Shown piece by piece: positions 8,083-16,926 of a stretch of DNA of 35,245 nucleotides; the stretch's first letter is position 1; each line of letters starts with the position of its first letter. Source of the DNA: Verrucomicrobiales bacterium (GTDB taxonomy: Bacteria > Verrucomicrobiota > Verrucomicrobiia > Limisphaerales > Palsa-1400); assembly GCA_003140095.1 (NCBI GenBank), contig PLIU01000308.1, positions 1 through 35,245 of the forward strand, in the 5' to 3' direction. Under the pieces are notes generated by a model that made no database searches, was not told where the DNA came from, and was given only the letters and a program-made list of their open reading frames with translations. The position numbers and the translations under genes are program-made.

Positions 8083-8826
8083 ATGTCACAATTGGCCAAT
8101 CAAATCGCCGTCATCACCGGCGCGGGGCGCGGGATCGGACGGGCCATCGCGTTGAAGTTTGCCTCCGCCGGAGCGGACGTCGTCTGCGTTTCACGCACGG
8201 TGGAAAACGCGGAGAAAGTCGCGGCCGAAGTCCGCGCCTTGGGGCGCAAGGCGTGGGCGCATGGACTGGATGTAGCGGATGCGCCGGCCGTGGCGGCGGC
8301 GGCGGAGAAGATTCTGGCCGAGGCGGGGAAGGTGGATATTCTGGTCAACAACGCGGGGGTGACCAGAGATGGATTGATCATGCGCATGAGCGAGGCGGAT
8401 TGGGAGGCGGTGTTGAACACCAATTTGAAGGGCGCCTTTCTGTTCACGCAGGCCCTGAGCCGGTCCTTCCTCAAACAGCGCTCGGGGCGGATCATCAATA
8501 TTTCTTCCGTCATTGGCTTGATTGGCAACGCCGGGCAGTGCAATTATGCAGCCAGCAAAGCGGGCCTGCTGGGCTTGACCAAGGCGGTGGCCAGGGAATT
8601 CGCCTCGCGCGGAGTGACGGTTAATGCGCTGGCACCGGGGTTTATCGAGACGGACATGACTGCGGCGCTCTCGGCGGAAATGAAGACGGAGTTGCTGCAG
8701 CGGATACCCTTGCGCACGTTAGGGCGGCCCGAAGACGTGGCCGAAGGGGCGCTGTTCCTGGCCGGGCCGGGAGCGCGCTACGTCACCGGCCAGGTGCTGG
8801 CCATTGACGGCGGGATGGTTATGTGA
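8083..8826 (+). CDS. fabG: 3-oxoacyl-[ACP] reductase
   Basis: FabG reduces 3-ketoacyl-ACP to 3-hydroxyacyl-ACP with NADPH in each elongation cycle. The 247-aa length is standard. Seen: Rossmann motif TGAGRGIG (12-19), NNAG (89-92), Asn114, and the short-chain dehydrogenase catalytic residues Ser142, Tyr155 and Lys159 (in NYAASKAG), then the PGFIETDMT segment and the C-terminal GQVLAIDGGM typical of FabG. It starts 13 bp after fabD and is clearly co-transcribed. No strong ribosome-binding site is seen. Confidence 0.96.
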   Translation: MSQLANQIAVITGAGRGIGRAIALKFASAGADVVCVSRTVENAEKVAAEVRALGRKAWAHGLDVADAPAVAAAAEKILAEAGKVDILVNNAGVTRDGLIMRMSEADWEAVLNTNLKGAFLFTQALSRSFLKQRSGRIINISSVIGLIGNAGQCNYAASKAGLLGLTKAVAREFASRGVTVNALAPGFIETDMTAALSAEMKTELLQRIPLRTLGRPEDVAEGALFLAGPGARYVTGQVLAIDGGMVM

Positions 8827-8914
8827 AATATGTAGATAAGACGATTCTGGGCTTGACGCTATTGGCAACGTCGGGCATAGACAGAAACGAAACAGAAAAT
8901 AATGGAGTGCATCG

Positions 8915-9160
8915 ATGGCTGAAAAATCTATAGAGCAGCGAGTCAAAGAAATCATTGTCGAACAACTCGGCGTCAATCCTGATCAAGTGACGCCGGAGGC
9001 CAAGTTTATCGAGGACCTTGGCGCCGATTCCCTGGATACGGTCGAATTGGTCATGGCCTTGGAGGAGGAATTTGGCAACGAAATCCCGGACGAACAGGCG
9101 GAAAAACTGCAAAGCGTCGGGGACGTCATCAAGTATATTGAAGACAGCCAAAAGAAGTAA
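8915..9160 (+). CDS. acpP: Acyl carrier protein
   Basis: An 81-aa acidic helical protein that carries growing acyl chains on a phosphopantetheine arm. The attachment serine is Ser39 in the invariant [18 protein letters not shown] segment. A GGAG ribosome-binding site sits 9 bases before the ATG, better than those of the neighbouring fab genes and consistent with the high ACP demand of cells. It is followed by a terminator-like hairpin at 9180-9213, which would favour a short, abundant acpP message. Confidence 0.97.
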   Translation: MAEKSIEQRVKEIIVEQLGVNPDQVTPEAKFIEDLGADSLDTVELVMALEEEFGNEIPDEQAEKLQSVGDVIKYIEDSQKK

Positions 9161-9179
9161 TAGCCACAGCGATTTGCCC

Positions 9180-9213
9180 GGGCAGCGCTCCTGAGGTTCG
9201 CTGCCCTTTTTTT
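9180..9213 (+). terminator. Intrinsic terminator or attenuator between acpP and fabF
   Basis: GGGCAGCG (9180-9187) pairs perfectly with CGCTGCCC (9199-9206), with an 11-base loop, and is followed by seven Ts (9207-9213). The T-run ends at the base before the fabF ATG (9214). A GAGG sequence lies in the loop at 9193-9196. The structure looks like a rho-independent terminator that allows partial read-through into fabF. Confidence 0.8.
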
Positions 9214-10473
9214 ATGGCCAGCAACTGGACAGAACGCAGAGTCGTCGTGACCGGGGTGGGAGTTGTCACCGCCCTGGGCCAATCCACGAGCGTGTTCTGG
9301 GAGAACATCCTGGCCGGCAAGTGCGGCGTGCGGCCCATCACCTGTTTTGACGCCTCGGCCTTTACCACCCGCATTGCCGCCGAAATTACCGATTTCGATC
9401 CTTCCGGGGCCTTCCCCTCGCCCAAGGATGCGCGGCGCACGGATCGCTATGGACAGTTCGCCGTCTTCGCCGCCCACCAGGCTCTGATGGACAGCGGCCT
9501 GGATTTGAACAAGGTCAACCACGATGAGGTGGGGGTCTTTCTTGGCTCGGGCATCGGCGGCCTGCGCACCATTGAAGATCAACACACGATTTTGTTGAAC
9601 AAAGGACCGAGCCGGCTTTCCCCATTCATGATTCCGATGCTCATTCTCAACATGGGCTCGGGTCTCTTCTCCATGTATTACGACTTGCGCGGACCCAACC
9701 TGGCCACGTGCTCGGCTTGCGCCACCGGCACGCACGCCCTGGGCGAGGCCTGGCGCACCATCAAAATGGGCGATGCCAAAGTCATGTTCGCCGGCGGCAG
9801 CGAAGCGACCATTGTCCCACTGGGCCTGGGCGGCTTCTGCGCCATGCGCGCCATGAGCACCCGCAACGGGGATCCCCAACACGCTTCGCGCCCGTTTGAC
9901 CGGGACCGCGACGGATTCGTCATGGGCGAGGGCGGCGGTGTCGTGGTTCTGGAGGAACTCGAACATGCGAAGGCCCGCGGCGCGCGCATTTACGCCGAGA
10001 TGTCCGGCTACGGCAACGCGGCCGACGCGCATCACATGACCTCGCCGTCGCCCGGCGGCGAGGGGGCCGCCCGTTGCATGCGCATCGCGTTGCGCTCCGC
10101 CGGCCTGGACCCGTCCGACGTTTCCTACATCAACGCCCACGGCACCGCGACACCCCAGGGCGACGTGGCGGAGACGCAGGCGATCAAGTCGGTTTTCGGC
10201 GAGCACGCCAAAAAGCTGGCTGTCAGCTCGACCAAAGGGGCCACGGGCCACCTGTTGGGCGCGGCCGGAGGGGTGGAAATGGCCTTGTGTGTCAAAGCGA
10301 TCGAATGCGGCGTGGCGCCGCCGACGATTAATCTGGAAAACCCGGACCCGGAGTGCGACTTGGATTACGTGGCCGGGACAGCCCGCGAAATGGAAGTCAA
10401 CGCGATCTTGAACAATTCGTTCGGATTCGGCGGCCACAATGCCTGCGTCGTCGCACGCAAGTTCCGAGGATGA
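9214..10473 (+). CDS. fabF: 3-oxoacyl-[ACP] synthase II
   Basis: FabF condenses malonyl-ACP with acyl-ACP in chain elongation. The 419-aa length is standard. Seen: N-terminal RRVVVTGVGVVTALG, catalytic Cys169 in TCSACATG, His309 in NAHGTATPQGD, and Lys341 and His346 in STKGATGHLLGAAGG, then the glycine-rich C-terminal NNSFGFGGHNA. ATG 9214 is the only reasonable start, since the family core begins within ten residues. Its start codon directly follows the T-run of a terminator-like hairpin, leaving no normal ribosome-binding site. Expression must come from read-through of the fab operon with unusual initiation, or from an unseen promoter. Confidence 0.96.
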   Translation: MASNWTERRVVVTGVGVVTALGQSTSVFWENILAGKCGVRPITCFDASAFTTRIAAEITDFDPSGAFPSPKDARRTDRYGQFAVFAAHQALMDSGLDLNKVNHDEVGVFLGSGIGGLRTIEDQHTILLNKGPSRLSPFMIPMLILNMGSGLFSMYYDLRGPNLATCSACATGTHALGEAWRTIKMGDAKVMFAGGSEATIVPLGLGGFCAMRAMSTRNGDPQHASRPFDRDRDGFVMGEGGGVVVLEELEHAKARGARIYAEMSGYGNAADAHHMTSPSPGGEGAARCMRIALRSAGLDPSDVSYINAHGTATPQGDVAETQAIKSVFGEHAKKLAVSSTKGATGHLLGAAGGVEMALCVKAIECGVAPPTINLENPDPECDLDYVAGTAREMEVNAILNNSFGFGGHNACVVARKFRG

Positions 10474-10486
10474 TTTAATTCAAAGG

Positions 10487-12556
10487 ATGACGCAAGCTAC
10501 ATTCATGACGGCTACCAAAATGAAATCGGCTGGCACCGCGTTGGCGCTGGCGGCCTTGACTCTCAGCGCAGAACCGCTCGCGCCGTTCGGACCGGAACCG
10601 CCCGTGCCGGCTTTCTCCATTTCCTACCTGGATCGTTCGATTGATCCAGCGGCGGATTTTTATTCCTTCGCCGATGGCCAGTGGGTCAAGGACAACCCGG
10701 TGCCCGCCGACAAGGCGCGCTGGGGCAGCTTCGTCCAATTGGCCGAACGCAATTCATACCTGATCCACGCGCTGCTCGAAGAGGCCGCCGCCGGGGACTA
10801 CCCCAAGGGCACTCCGCGCGGCGAGGCGGGCGACTTCTACGCCTCGGCCATGGACACCGACCGCTTGGAACAACTGCGCTTCCAACCCATTGCCGCCGAC
10901 CTCAAACGCATCGACGACGTCAACTCCACCGACGACCTCTTCCACTTGCTGGGGGCGTTGCATGACAAGGGCTTGGTCGGAATGTTCCGCGCGGAAGTCA
11001 GCCCGGATGCCCGCCGAAGCTCCATCTACGCGCTGGAACTGGATCAAGGCGGCCTGTCGCTGCCGGACCGCGATTATTACCTCAAGGAGGCCTTCGTCAA
11101 GCAGCGTCAAGCATATCGTGAACACGTCGCCAAAATGTTCGCGCTGCTGGGCGAGACGCCGGAGGAATCCGCCGCCCACGCCGGCATCGTCCTGGACATG
11201 GAAACGGAGCTGGCCAAGGCCAGCCGGACACGTGTGGATTTGCGCGATCCGAACAAGAATTACAACAAATTCACCAAGGCCGAGCTGCTGGGAAAGAATC
11301 CCGCCATCGACTGGCAAGTCTATCTTGCGGAGCGCCATCTGGAGCAGGTTCCTTACGCCGTTATTGGCCAGCCGGAGTTTTTTGAGGCGGTGGACAAGCT
11401 GGTCACTGCGCGTCCGCTCTCGGACTGGCGGGTGTATTTGCGCTGGCAAGTGTTGCACGCCAGCGCGCCGTTTCTGTGCCGCGACGCCGAAGAGGAAAAC
11501 TTCAACTTTTTCGGCAAAGTCCTCAGTGGCCAGCCCGAACAGGAGCCGCGCTGGAAACGCGCCTTCCGCGCCTTGGACAGCGGCATCGGCGAGCCGGTGG
11601 GCGAGCTTTACGTGGAGAAATACTTCCCGCCCGAAGCCAAGACGCGGATGCAAGACCTGGTGGAAAATCTCAAAGCCGTCTTTCGCGATCACCTGGAAAA
11701 GGTGGTTTGGATGACCGAAGCCACCCGCGCCAAGGCTCTGGCCAAATTCACCCGCTTCACGCAGAAAATCGGCTGCCCGGACAAGTTCCGGGATTATTCG
11801 TCTGTCGAAATCAAGCGCGACGATTACCTGGGCAACGTCCGGCGCGCCGCGGCCTTCGAGCAGCATCGCCAGTTCGCCCGCGTTGGCCAACCGGTGGACC
11901 GCACCGAGTGGCACATGACCCCGCCGACGGTCAACGCCTATTTCAACCCGCTGCAGAACGAGATTGTTTTTCCGGCCGGCATTTTGCAGCCGCCGTTCTT
12001 TGACGTGACCCAGGATGACGCGGTCAATTACGGCGCCATCGGCGTGGTCATCGGCCACGAAATCACGCACGGCTACGATGACGAAGGGCGCAAGTACGAC
12101 GCGGAGGGAAACCTGAACGAATGGTGGACCACGGAGGACTCCAAGGAATTCGACGCGCGTGCGCAAAAAGTGGTCGATGAATACAACGCCTTCGAACCGC
12201 TCCCCGGCGTCCATGTCAACGGCAAATTGACCTTGGGTGAAAATCTGGCCGACTTGGGCGGCGTGAGCATCGCCTACGACGCGCTCGAAAGGGATTTGGC
12301 GCGAGACCCGTCAAAAAGGAAGGACATCGACGGTTTCACGCCCGAGCAACGATTTTTCCTTTCGTTCGCGCAAGTCTGGCGGACGAACATTCGTGAGGCG
12401 GAGGCGCGCCGCCTGGTGACGGTCGATCCGCATTCGCCGGGGCGTTTCCGCGCAGAGGGGCCGTTGGTCAATTACCAGCAATTTTTCGACGCCTTCCACA
12501 TCAAGGCCGGCGACCCGATGTGGGTCGCCCCCGAACTGCGGGCGCATATCTGGTGA
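10487..12556 (+). CDS. M13-family (neprilysin-like) zinc metallopeptidase
   Basis: A secreted endopeptidase of the neprilysin/PepO family, about 690 aa, acting on oligopeptides. Seen: a short hydrophobic export signal (GTALALAALTLSAEPLAP), the N-terminal FYSFADGQWVKDNPVPADK typical of M13, NAYFNPLQNEIVFPAGILQPP, the zinc site HEITH (bases 12056-12070) followed by GYDDEGRKYD, the third-ligand motif ENLADLGG, and the closing DPMWVAPELRAHIW. Starts at 10487, 10505 and 10520 are all possible; 10520 (MKSAGTALAL) gives the cleanest signal peptide. An upstream frame extension to 10439 overlaps fabF and is unlikely. It begins 13 bp after fabF, possibly by read-through, without a functional link to fatty-acid synthesis. 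Confidence 0.93.
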   Translation: MTQATFMTATKMKSAGTALALAALTLSAEPLAPFGPEPPVPAFSISYLDRSIDPAADFYSFADGQWVKDNPVPADKARWGSFVQLAERNSYLIHALLEEAAAGDYPKGTPRGEAGDFYASAMDTDRLEQLRFQPIAADLKRIDDVNSTDDLFHLLGALHDKGLVGMFRAEVSPDARRSSIYALELDQGGLSLPDRDYYLKEAFVKQRQAYREHVAKMFALLGETPEESAAHAGIVLDMETELAKASRTRVDLRDPNKNYNKFTKAELLGKNPAIDWQVYLAERHLEQVPYAVIGQPEFFEAVDKLVTARPLSDWRVYLRWQVLHASAPFLCRDAEEENFNFFGKVLSGQPEQEPRWKRAFRALDSGIGEPVGELYVEKYFPPEAKTRMQDLVENLKAVFRDHLEKVVWMTEATRAKALAKFTRFTQKIGCPDKFRDYSSVEIKRDDYLGNVRRAAAFEQHRQFARVGQPVDRTEWHMTPPTVNAYFNPLQNEIVFPAGILQPPFFDVTQDDAVNYGAIGVVIGHEITHGYDDEGRKYDAEGNLNEWWTTEDSKEFDARAQKVVDEYNAFEPLPGVHVNGKLTLGENLADLGGVSIAYDALERDLARDPSKRKDIDGFTPEQRFFLSFAQVWRTNIREAEARRLVTVDPHSPGRFRAEGPLVNYQQFFDAFHIKAGDPMWVAPELRAHIW

Positions 12557-12937
12557 GCAGCGACACCAGGGCAACGCCAGGGTTGAACGATTTTATTGTC
12601 GCCGATCCGGAGATATTGCGCGGGGATCCAATTCGCCGAGCCACTTGACAGACCTCTGCGGGTGTAAGATCATGGTGGATGAGATTTTCATGCTCATGCC
12701 TCCTTGTAGGGAGGCGTTGGGAACTGGGCAAGGCTCGGTTCACCGGCCTTGACCTGAATGGTCTGCGGAATTGGACCGGAATGCCGCCGCAGGGACTTCG
12801 ATTACGTCCCGAAGACAGCGCCCGTGGCCGCCGCGCTGAGGCCGCGCCGGGCGAGGCTCAAGAAGGAGATCTTGCGAAGGCGCCAATCAAGGCGAATCAA
12901 ACCAAATCAAATCTGCCGCGGTGGGGAGTGGGGGTGG

Positions 12938-12979
12938 AGTGGACAGTAGACAGTGGTTAGTGGCCAGTGGTTGGTGGCG
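12938..12979. repeat. Heptamer short tandem repeat
   Basis: Six 7-base units in a row: agtggac, agtagac, agtggtt, agtggcc, agtggtt, ggtggcg. They are the same family as the tract inside the kinase gene at 1091-1125. Period-7 repeats of this kind resemble the short tandemly repeated sequences known from cyanobacteria and other large bacterial genomes. Confidence 0.75.
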
Positions 12980-13310
12980 AAAGAGGTCGGCGGAAAGCAG
13001 CCCGGTCAAACCCAGTCAAACCGGTTCGACTCGGGTTCGAGCAAAAACACGACCATCCTAAGCGAGATGCTTATGTTATTGCCATGGCCAAAATTGCACT
13101 AGGTCGGGCTAATCAAACCAAATCAAACCTGCGAGGAGCAAAAAAGTGCAAAGTTCAACGTTCAAACGTTCAAAATTCAATGTTCACAACACCACGGTAC
13201 GCGGAGAAGGCAAAACAAGGATGACCAATCCTTCAGCGAAAGTACACTTGTGTGATAGAGATTATGATTATGGTTTTGATTGTGAAAGGAACAGGACGGC
13301 AGGATGCAGG

Positions 13311-13370
13311 CCGGTCAAATCCAGTCAAACCGGATCAAACCCAGTCAAACCCAGTCAATCGGTCAAACCA
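13311..13370. repeat. Decamer tandem repeat, (cc)agtcaaac type
   Basis: Successive 10-base units: ccggtcaaat, ccagtcaaac, cggatcaaac, ccagtcaaac, ccagtcaatc, ggtcaaacca. A shorter copy lies at about 13004-13024, and related aatcaaacc units lie further upstream. The repeats are contiguous without spacers, so this is not a CRISPR array. The tract ends just before the ribosome-binding site of the small ORF at 13386. Confidence 0.7.
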
Positions 13371-13385
13371 GAAAAGGAGGGTCCG

Positions 13386-13532
13386 ATGTCGGAGAAGTCG
13401 CCAGTGATTTGGGCTTTGTTCCCCGAAATCGAGTTTCGGCTCGGCGGAGTCACAACATATTATGAGCGGCCCGCTTTGCGGGCTGTCTCGCCCTACCGTC
13501 TCATGAGCTACGCTTTGGCGCGAAAAGGATGA
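13386..13532 (+). CDS. Small ORF with strong ribosome-binding site, unknown
   Basis: A 48-codon frame beginning MSEKSPVIWALFPEIEF. A consensus AGGAGG lies at 13374-13379, six bases before the ATG, one of the best ribosome-binding sites in the window. Its stop overlaps an ATG at 13529 in an ATGA arrangement, which could couple translation to the amidase frame if that gene starts upstream of its Tat signal. I recognise no domain. It may be a leader peptide or a chance frame in a repeat-rich region. Confidence 0.35.
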   Translation: MSEKSPVIWALFPEIEFRLGGVTTYYERPALRAVSPYRLMSYALARKG

Positions 13533-13627
13533 CCGCGCTCCAGAAGAAGTCGGGAACGTTTCTGGCTCATTCCAATGCGCTTCCAAAACGATTGCCGAAG
13601 CGGCGTGGGAACGGTAAGGTAGGCCAC

Positions 13628-15247
13628 GTGAATCGGCGCGATTTTCTCAAGACCAGCATGGCCGGCAGCGCGTCGGCGTGGGCGATTTCCGCCACCGCCA
13701 CTGCCACCACCGACTCGACGTTGCAACCGCTCCCCCACCTGCCCTCCTCCGAGTGGGACGAGGCGACGATCAGCCAATTGCGTTCGGCGCTGTTGACGGG
13801 ACGGCTCACGGCGGCCGCGATCACCCGCCATTATCTGCGCCGCATCCGCGACCTAGACCAGCGCGGGCCAAAGCTTAATTCGGTCATCGAATTGAATCCG
13901 GACGCGGCGCCGCTGGCCCAGGCTTTGGACCGGGAGCGCAAAGCGCGCGGTCCACGCGGTCCGCTGCACGGCATTCCGGTCCTGATCAAGGACAACATCG
14001 CCACGCACGACAAAATGATGACGACCGCCGGTTCACTGGCGCTGGCTGGGTCGATTCCGCCGGCCGACGCCTTTCTGGTGCGACGACTGCGCGCGGCAGG
14101 GGCGGTCATTTTGGGGAAGACCAATTTGAGCGAATGGGCCAATTTTCGCTCGACCCATTCCACCAGCGCCTGGAGTGGCCGGGGAGGATTGACTTTCAAC
14201 CCATACGCGTTGGATCGCAATCCTTCCGGCTCTAGTTCCGGTTCCGGCGCGGCGGTCTCGGCCAATTTGTGCGCGGTTGCGGTCGGCACGGAGACTGATG
14301 GTTCGATCACTTCGCCGGCCTCCTATAATGGACTGGTTGGCATTAAGCCAACCCTCGGCCTGGTCAGCCGCTCGGGCATCATTCCCATCGCCCACAGCCA
14401 GGACACGGCCGGTCCGATGGCGCGGACGGTCGTGGACGCGGCCATTCTCCTTGGGTGCATGGCCGGCCCGGATGCGGATGATCCGGCTACCGCCGCCGCC
14501 GCGGGAAAAATGGCGCCCGACTACACCGCGTTCCTGGACGTGGCGGCCTTGCGGGGAGCGCGCATCGGCGTGGCGCGGAAGTATTTTGGAATTCTGCCCG
14601 CGGTGGATAAGTTGATGGAGGAGGCGATCGCCGCGATGAAGAGCCACGGCGCACTGATCAGCGATCCGGCGGACTTGCCCAGCCACGGCAAGTTTGGCGA
14701 CGGCGAGGACGAGGTGCTGTTGAGCGAATTCAAGGAGGATTTGAACAAATACTTGACGTGGCTCGGTCCGTCGGCGCCGGTGCGTTCGCTGGCCGAGATC
14801 ATCGATTTCAATGAGCGCAACAAAGCCAGGGAAATGCCTTGGTTCGGGCAGGAACTTTTTCTCAAGGCGCAAGCCAAAGGCCCGCTGACGGAGCCATCTT
14901 ACCTTAAGGCGCTGGCTGGGAACCACCGCCTGGCCCGTGACGAAGGCATCGACGCGGTCATGGACCGCCTGCAACTGGACGCGATCATCGCTCCCACCAC
15001 CGGTCCGGCGCAACGGACCGACCTGCTTTGGGGAGACCGGGATACCGGCGGTTGCACGACGCCCGCCGCCATCGCGGGCTACCCGCACATCACCGTGCCG
15101 ATGGGTTTGGTGGATGGTTTGCCGGTCGGCCTCTCCTTCTTCGGCCGCGCTTGGAGCGAACCGAAGCTGCTGGGCCTAGCCTTCGCCTACGAACGGATGG
15201 CCCAGGGGCGCCAACCGCCGCGCTTCCTGGCTTCGCTGCCGGGCTGA
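13628..15247 (+). CDS. Tat-exported amidase-signature enzyme
   Basis: A 539-aa amidase of the amidase signature family, hydrolysing amide bonds of unknown substrates. Seen: Tat signal [18 protein letters not shown], catalytic Lys121 in [12 protein letters not shown], the serine-rich loop [11 protein letters not shown] (201-211) with the cis-serine, nucleophile Ser226 in [12 protein letters not shown], and [10 protein letters not shown]. The first ATG is at 13529, but the Tat signal starts with GTG at 13628, preceded by AAGGTAGG, and I prefer that start. Export and the lack of GatB/GatC neighbours argue against it being the GatA subunit. Possible roles are in peptide, aryl amide or cell-wall amide breakdown. 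Confidence 0.9.
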   Translation: MNRRDFLKTSMAGSASAWAISATATATTDSTLQPLPHLPSSEWDEATISQLRSALLTGRLTAAAITRHYLRRIRDLDQRGPKLNSVIELNPDAAPLAQALDRERKARGPRGPLHGIPVLIKDNIATHDKMMTTAGSLALAGSIPPADAFLVRRLRAAGAVILGKTNLSEWANFRSTHSTSAWSGRGGLTFNPYALDRNPSGSSSGSGAAVSANLCAVAVGTETDGSITSPASYNGLVGIKPTLGLVSRSGIIPIAHSQDTAGPMARTVVDAAILLGCMAGPDADDPATAAAAGKMAPDYTAFLDVAALRGARIGVARKYFGILPAVDKLMEEAIAAMKSHGALISDPADLPSHGKFGDGEDEVLLSEFKEDLNKYLTWLGPSAPVRSLAEIIDFNERNKAREMPWFGQELFLKAQAKGPLTEPSYLKALAGNHRLARDEGIDAVMDRLQLDAIIAPTTGPAQRTDLLWGDRDTGGCTTPAAIAGYPHITVPMGLVDGLPVGLSFFGRAWSEPKLLGLAFAYERMAQGRQPPRFLASLPG

Positions 15248-15326
15248 CGAGGCCCGCGCCGCAAGCCTTGATGCGAAACCCGGCTTGGCTGTCAAATAAA
15301 TTCGTGAAATCCAATCCCGAGCTGAC

Positions 15327-16790
15327 ATGAAAAAACTCATCGCCCTCCTGCTGGGAATGGCCACGCTCCTGCCCGCCACTCCGCCGGCGCGAGCCGCCAC
15401 CATCACCAAACCTAACATCATCCTCGTCATGCCCGATGACCTTGGTTATGGCGACTATTCCTGTCTGGGGAATCCTGTCAATAAGACGCCGGCGGCGGAC
15501 GCCTTCTGGAAACAAAGCGTGCGCTTCACCGCATTTCACGTCAGCCCCACGTGTTCTCCTACGCGCGCGGCCTTGATGAGCGGACGGCATGAATTCAAAA
15601 ATGGCGTGACTCATACCATATTTGAGCGCGAGCGCATGTCGCTGAAGACTGTCACGCTGGCCCAGATGTTGAAATCCGCAGGTTACACCACGGGTATTTT
15701 CGGCAAATGGCACCTCGGCGACCAAGCCCCCTACCAGCCGGGCCAGCGTGGTTTTGATGAAGTCTTCATCCATGGCGGCGGCGGCATTGGGCAGACGTAT
15801 CCAGGTTCGTGCGGCGATGTGCCCGGCAACATGTATATGAACCCGACCTTGCTGCACAACGGAAAGCTGGAGAAGACGCACGGCTATTGCACGGACGTGT
15901 TCTTTGGCCAGGCCATCCGGTGGATGGATGTCAAGCGCAAGGAGGGCGGGCCTTTCTTCGCCTACATCACCCCCAACGCGGCGCATGAGCCGCTCCAATG
16001 CCCGGAGGAGAACTATCAACATTATGCGGGCAACGTACCCGATGATGTGGCGCGCTTCTATGGCATGATCGAGACGGTGGATCATAATTTCGGCCTCCTG
16101 CTAGACAAACTCAAGGAGTGGGGCATCGAGGACAATACGCTGGTTATCTATATCGGCACGGACAACGGCGGCTTTCCCCCGGCCTGCAAAATCTTCAATG
16201 CCGGAATGCGCGGCAGCAAGAACACGCCGTATGAGGGCGGCACACGCGCTCCATGCTTCTGGCGCTGGCCCGCAAAATTTCAGGGCGGACGCGATTGCTC
16301 CGCGCTCACCGCGCACATCGATATTTTCCCAACAATGGCCGAGATCGTTGGAGTTTCACTCACTGGAGAACTCGCCAAGCAGGTTGAAGGGCGCAGTCTC
16401 ATGCCATTGTTGACGGACCCGCAAGCCGAATGGTCCGATCGGTTCCTGGTTACGCACATCGGCCGATGGCCCCGTGGCAAAGCAGCCGGGTCGAAGTTTG
16501 CCGACTGTTCGATCCGCGACAGCCGCTTTTCGCTTGTCAACGATGAAGAACTCTACGACGTGCAGGCGGATCCCGGAGAGTCGAAGAACATCATCACCGC
16601 CCAACCGGAAGAAGCGGCCAAGCTGCGCGCGGCCTATAATCAGTGGTGGCGTGACGTGCAACCGCTGCTGGTAAACGAAAACGCCGTCGGCCCGAAGATC
16701 AACCCGTTCAAGGCGCTCTATTGGAAACAATTCGGCGGCGGCCCGAGCGAGGAGGAACTCAGAAGAATGGATCCGGCCAACGAGCGTTAA
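15327..16790 (+). CDS. Secreted arylsulfatase-type sulfatase
   Basis: A 487-aa sulfatase removing sulfate esters, probably from sulfated polysaccharides or aryl sulfates. Seen: signal peptide MKKLIALLLGMATLLPATPP with an ARAA cleavage region, metal-binding PDDLGYGD (Asp37, Asp38), formylglycine motif CSPTR with Cys76, GKWHLGD with Lys127 and His129, and TDNGGF with Asp279 and Asn280. The CxPxR motif means activation needs a formylglycine-generating enzyme, which is not in the window. It lies 79 bp downstream of the amidase on the same strand. Such sulfatases are numerous in Verrucomicrobiota and Planctomycetota. Confidence 0.94.
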   Translation: MKKLIALLLGMATLLPATPPARAATITKPNIILVMPDDLGYGDYSCLGNPVNKTPAADAFWKQSVRFTAFHVSPTCSPTRAALMSGRHEFKNGVTHTIFERERMSLKTVTLAQMLKSAGYTTGIFGKWHLGDQAPYQPGQRGFDEVFIHGGGGIGQTYPGSCGDVPGNMYMNPTLLHNGKLEKTHGYCTDVFFGQAIRWMDVKRKEGGPFFAYITPNAAHEPLQCPEENYQHYAGNVPDDVARFYGMIETVDHNFGLLLDKLKEWGIEDNTLVIYIGTDNGGFPPACKIFNAGMRGSKNTPYEGGTRAPCFWRWPAKFQGGRDCSALTAHIDIFPTMAEIVGVSLTGELAKQVEGRSLMPLLTDPQAEWSDRFLVTHIGRWPRGKAAGSKFADCSIRDSRFSLVNDEELYDVQADPGESKNIITAQPEEAAKLRAAYNQWWRDVQPLLVNENAVGPKINPFKALYWKQFGGGPSEEELRRMDPANER

Positions 16791-16926
16791 ATATATTTGA
16801 CATTCGCGTGAGCGGAGGATTTTCTTCATGCGCCCGGCATCCATGAGCCGCCTCACAGTTCCACGGCGCGGGAGCGGTTTGAAGTTGGCCCTTGCGGTTC
16901 CGGCGCGGCTTTGCTAACGAACGGCG

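Larger units (their letters stand above)
12557..13385. other. Repeat-rich intergenic region without a clear gene
   Basis: About 830 bases with no convincing coding sequence. Frames of up to ~90 codons exist but have low-complexity content created by repeats. It holds TTGACA at 12645-12650 with a poorly spaced TAAGAT (12665-12670), a GCCTCC/GGAGGC hairpin (12698-12715), a heptamer tract (12938-12979), scattered aatcaaacc units (about 12891-12912 and 13110-13130), a gttcaaac-type tract (13150-13187) and decamers at 13311-13370. Confidence 0.6.

Noticed and set aside
12645-12715. Promoter plus hairpin for a small RNA or riboswitch
   Set aside because: TTGACA is present but the candidate -10 is 14 bp away, and the 6-bp hairpin is too simple to assign to any known riboswitch.
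12679-13224. Overlapping frames of 60-95 codons as genes
   Set aside because: Their sequence is generated by intergenic repeats (NQTKSN-like runs), with no domain and no consistent ribosome-binding site.
13311-13370. Possible CRISPR array
   Set aside because: Units of 10 bases are directly contiguous and degenerate, with no unique spacers and no cas genes nearby.
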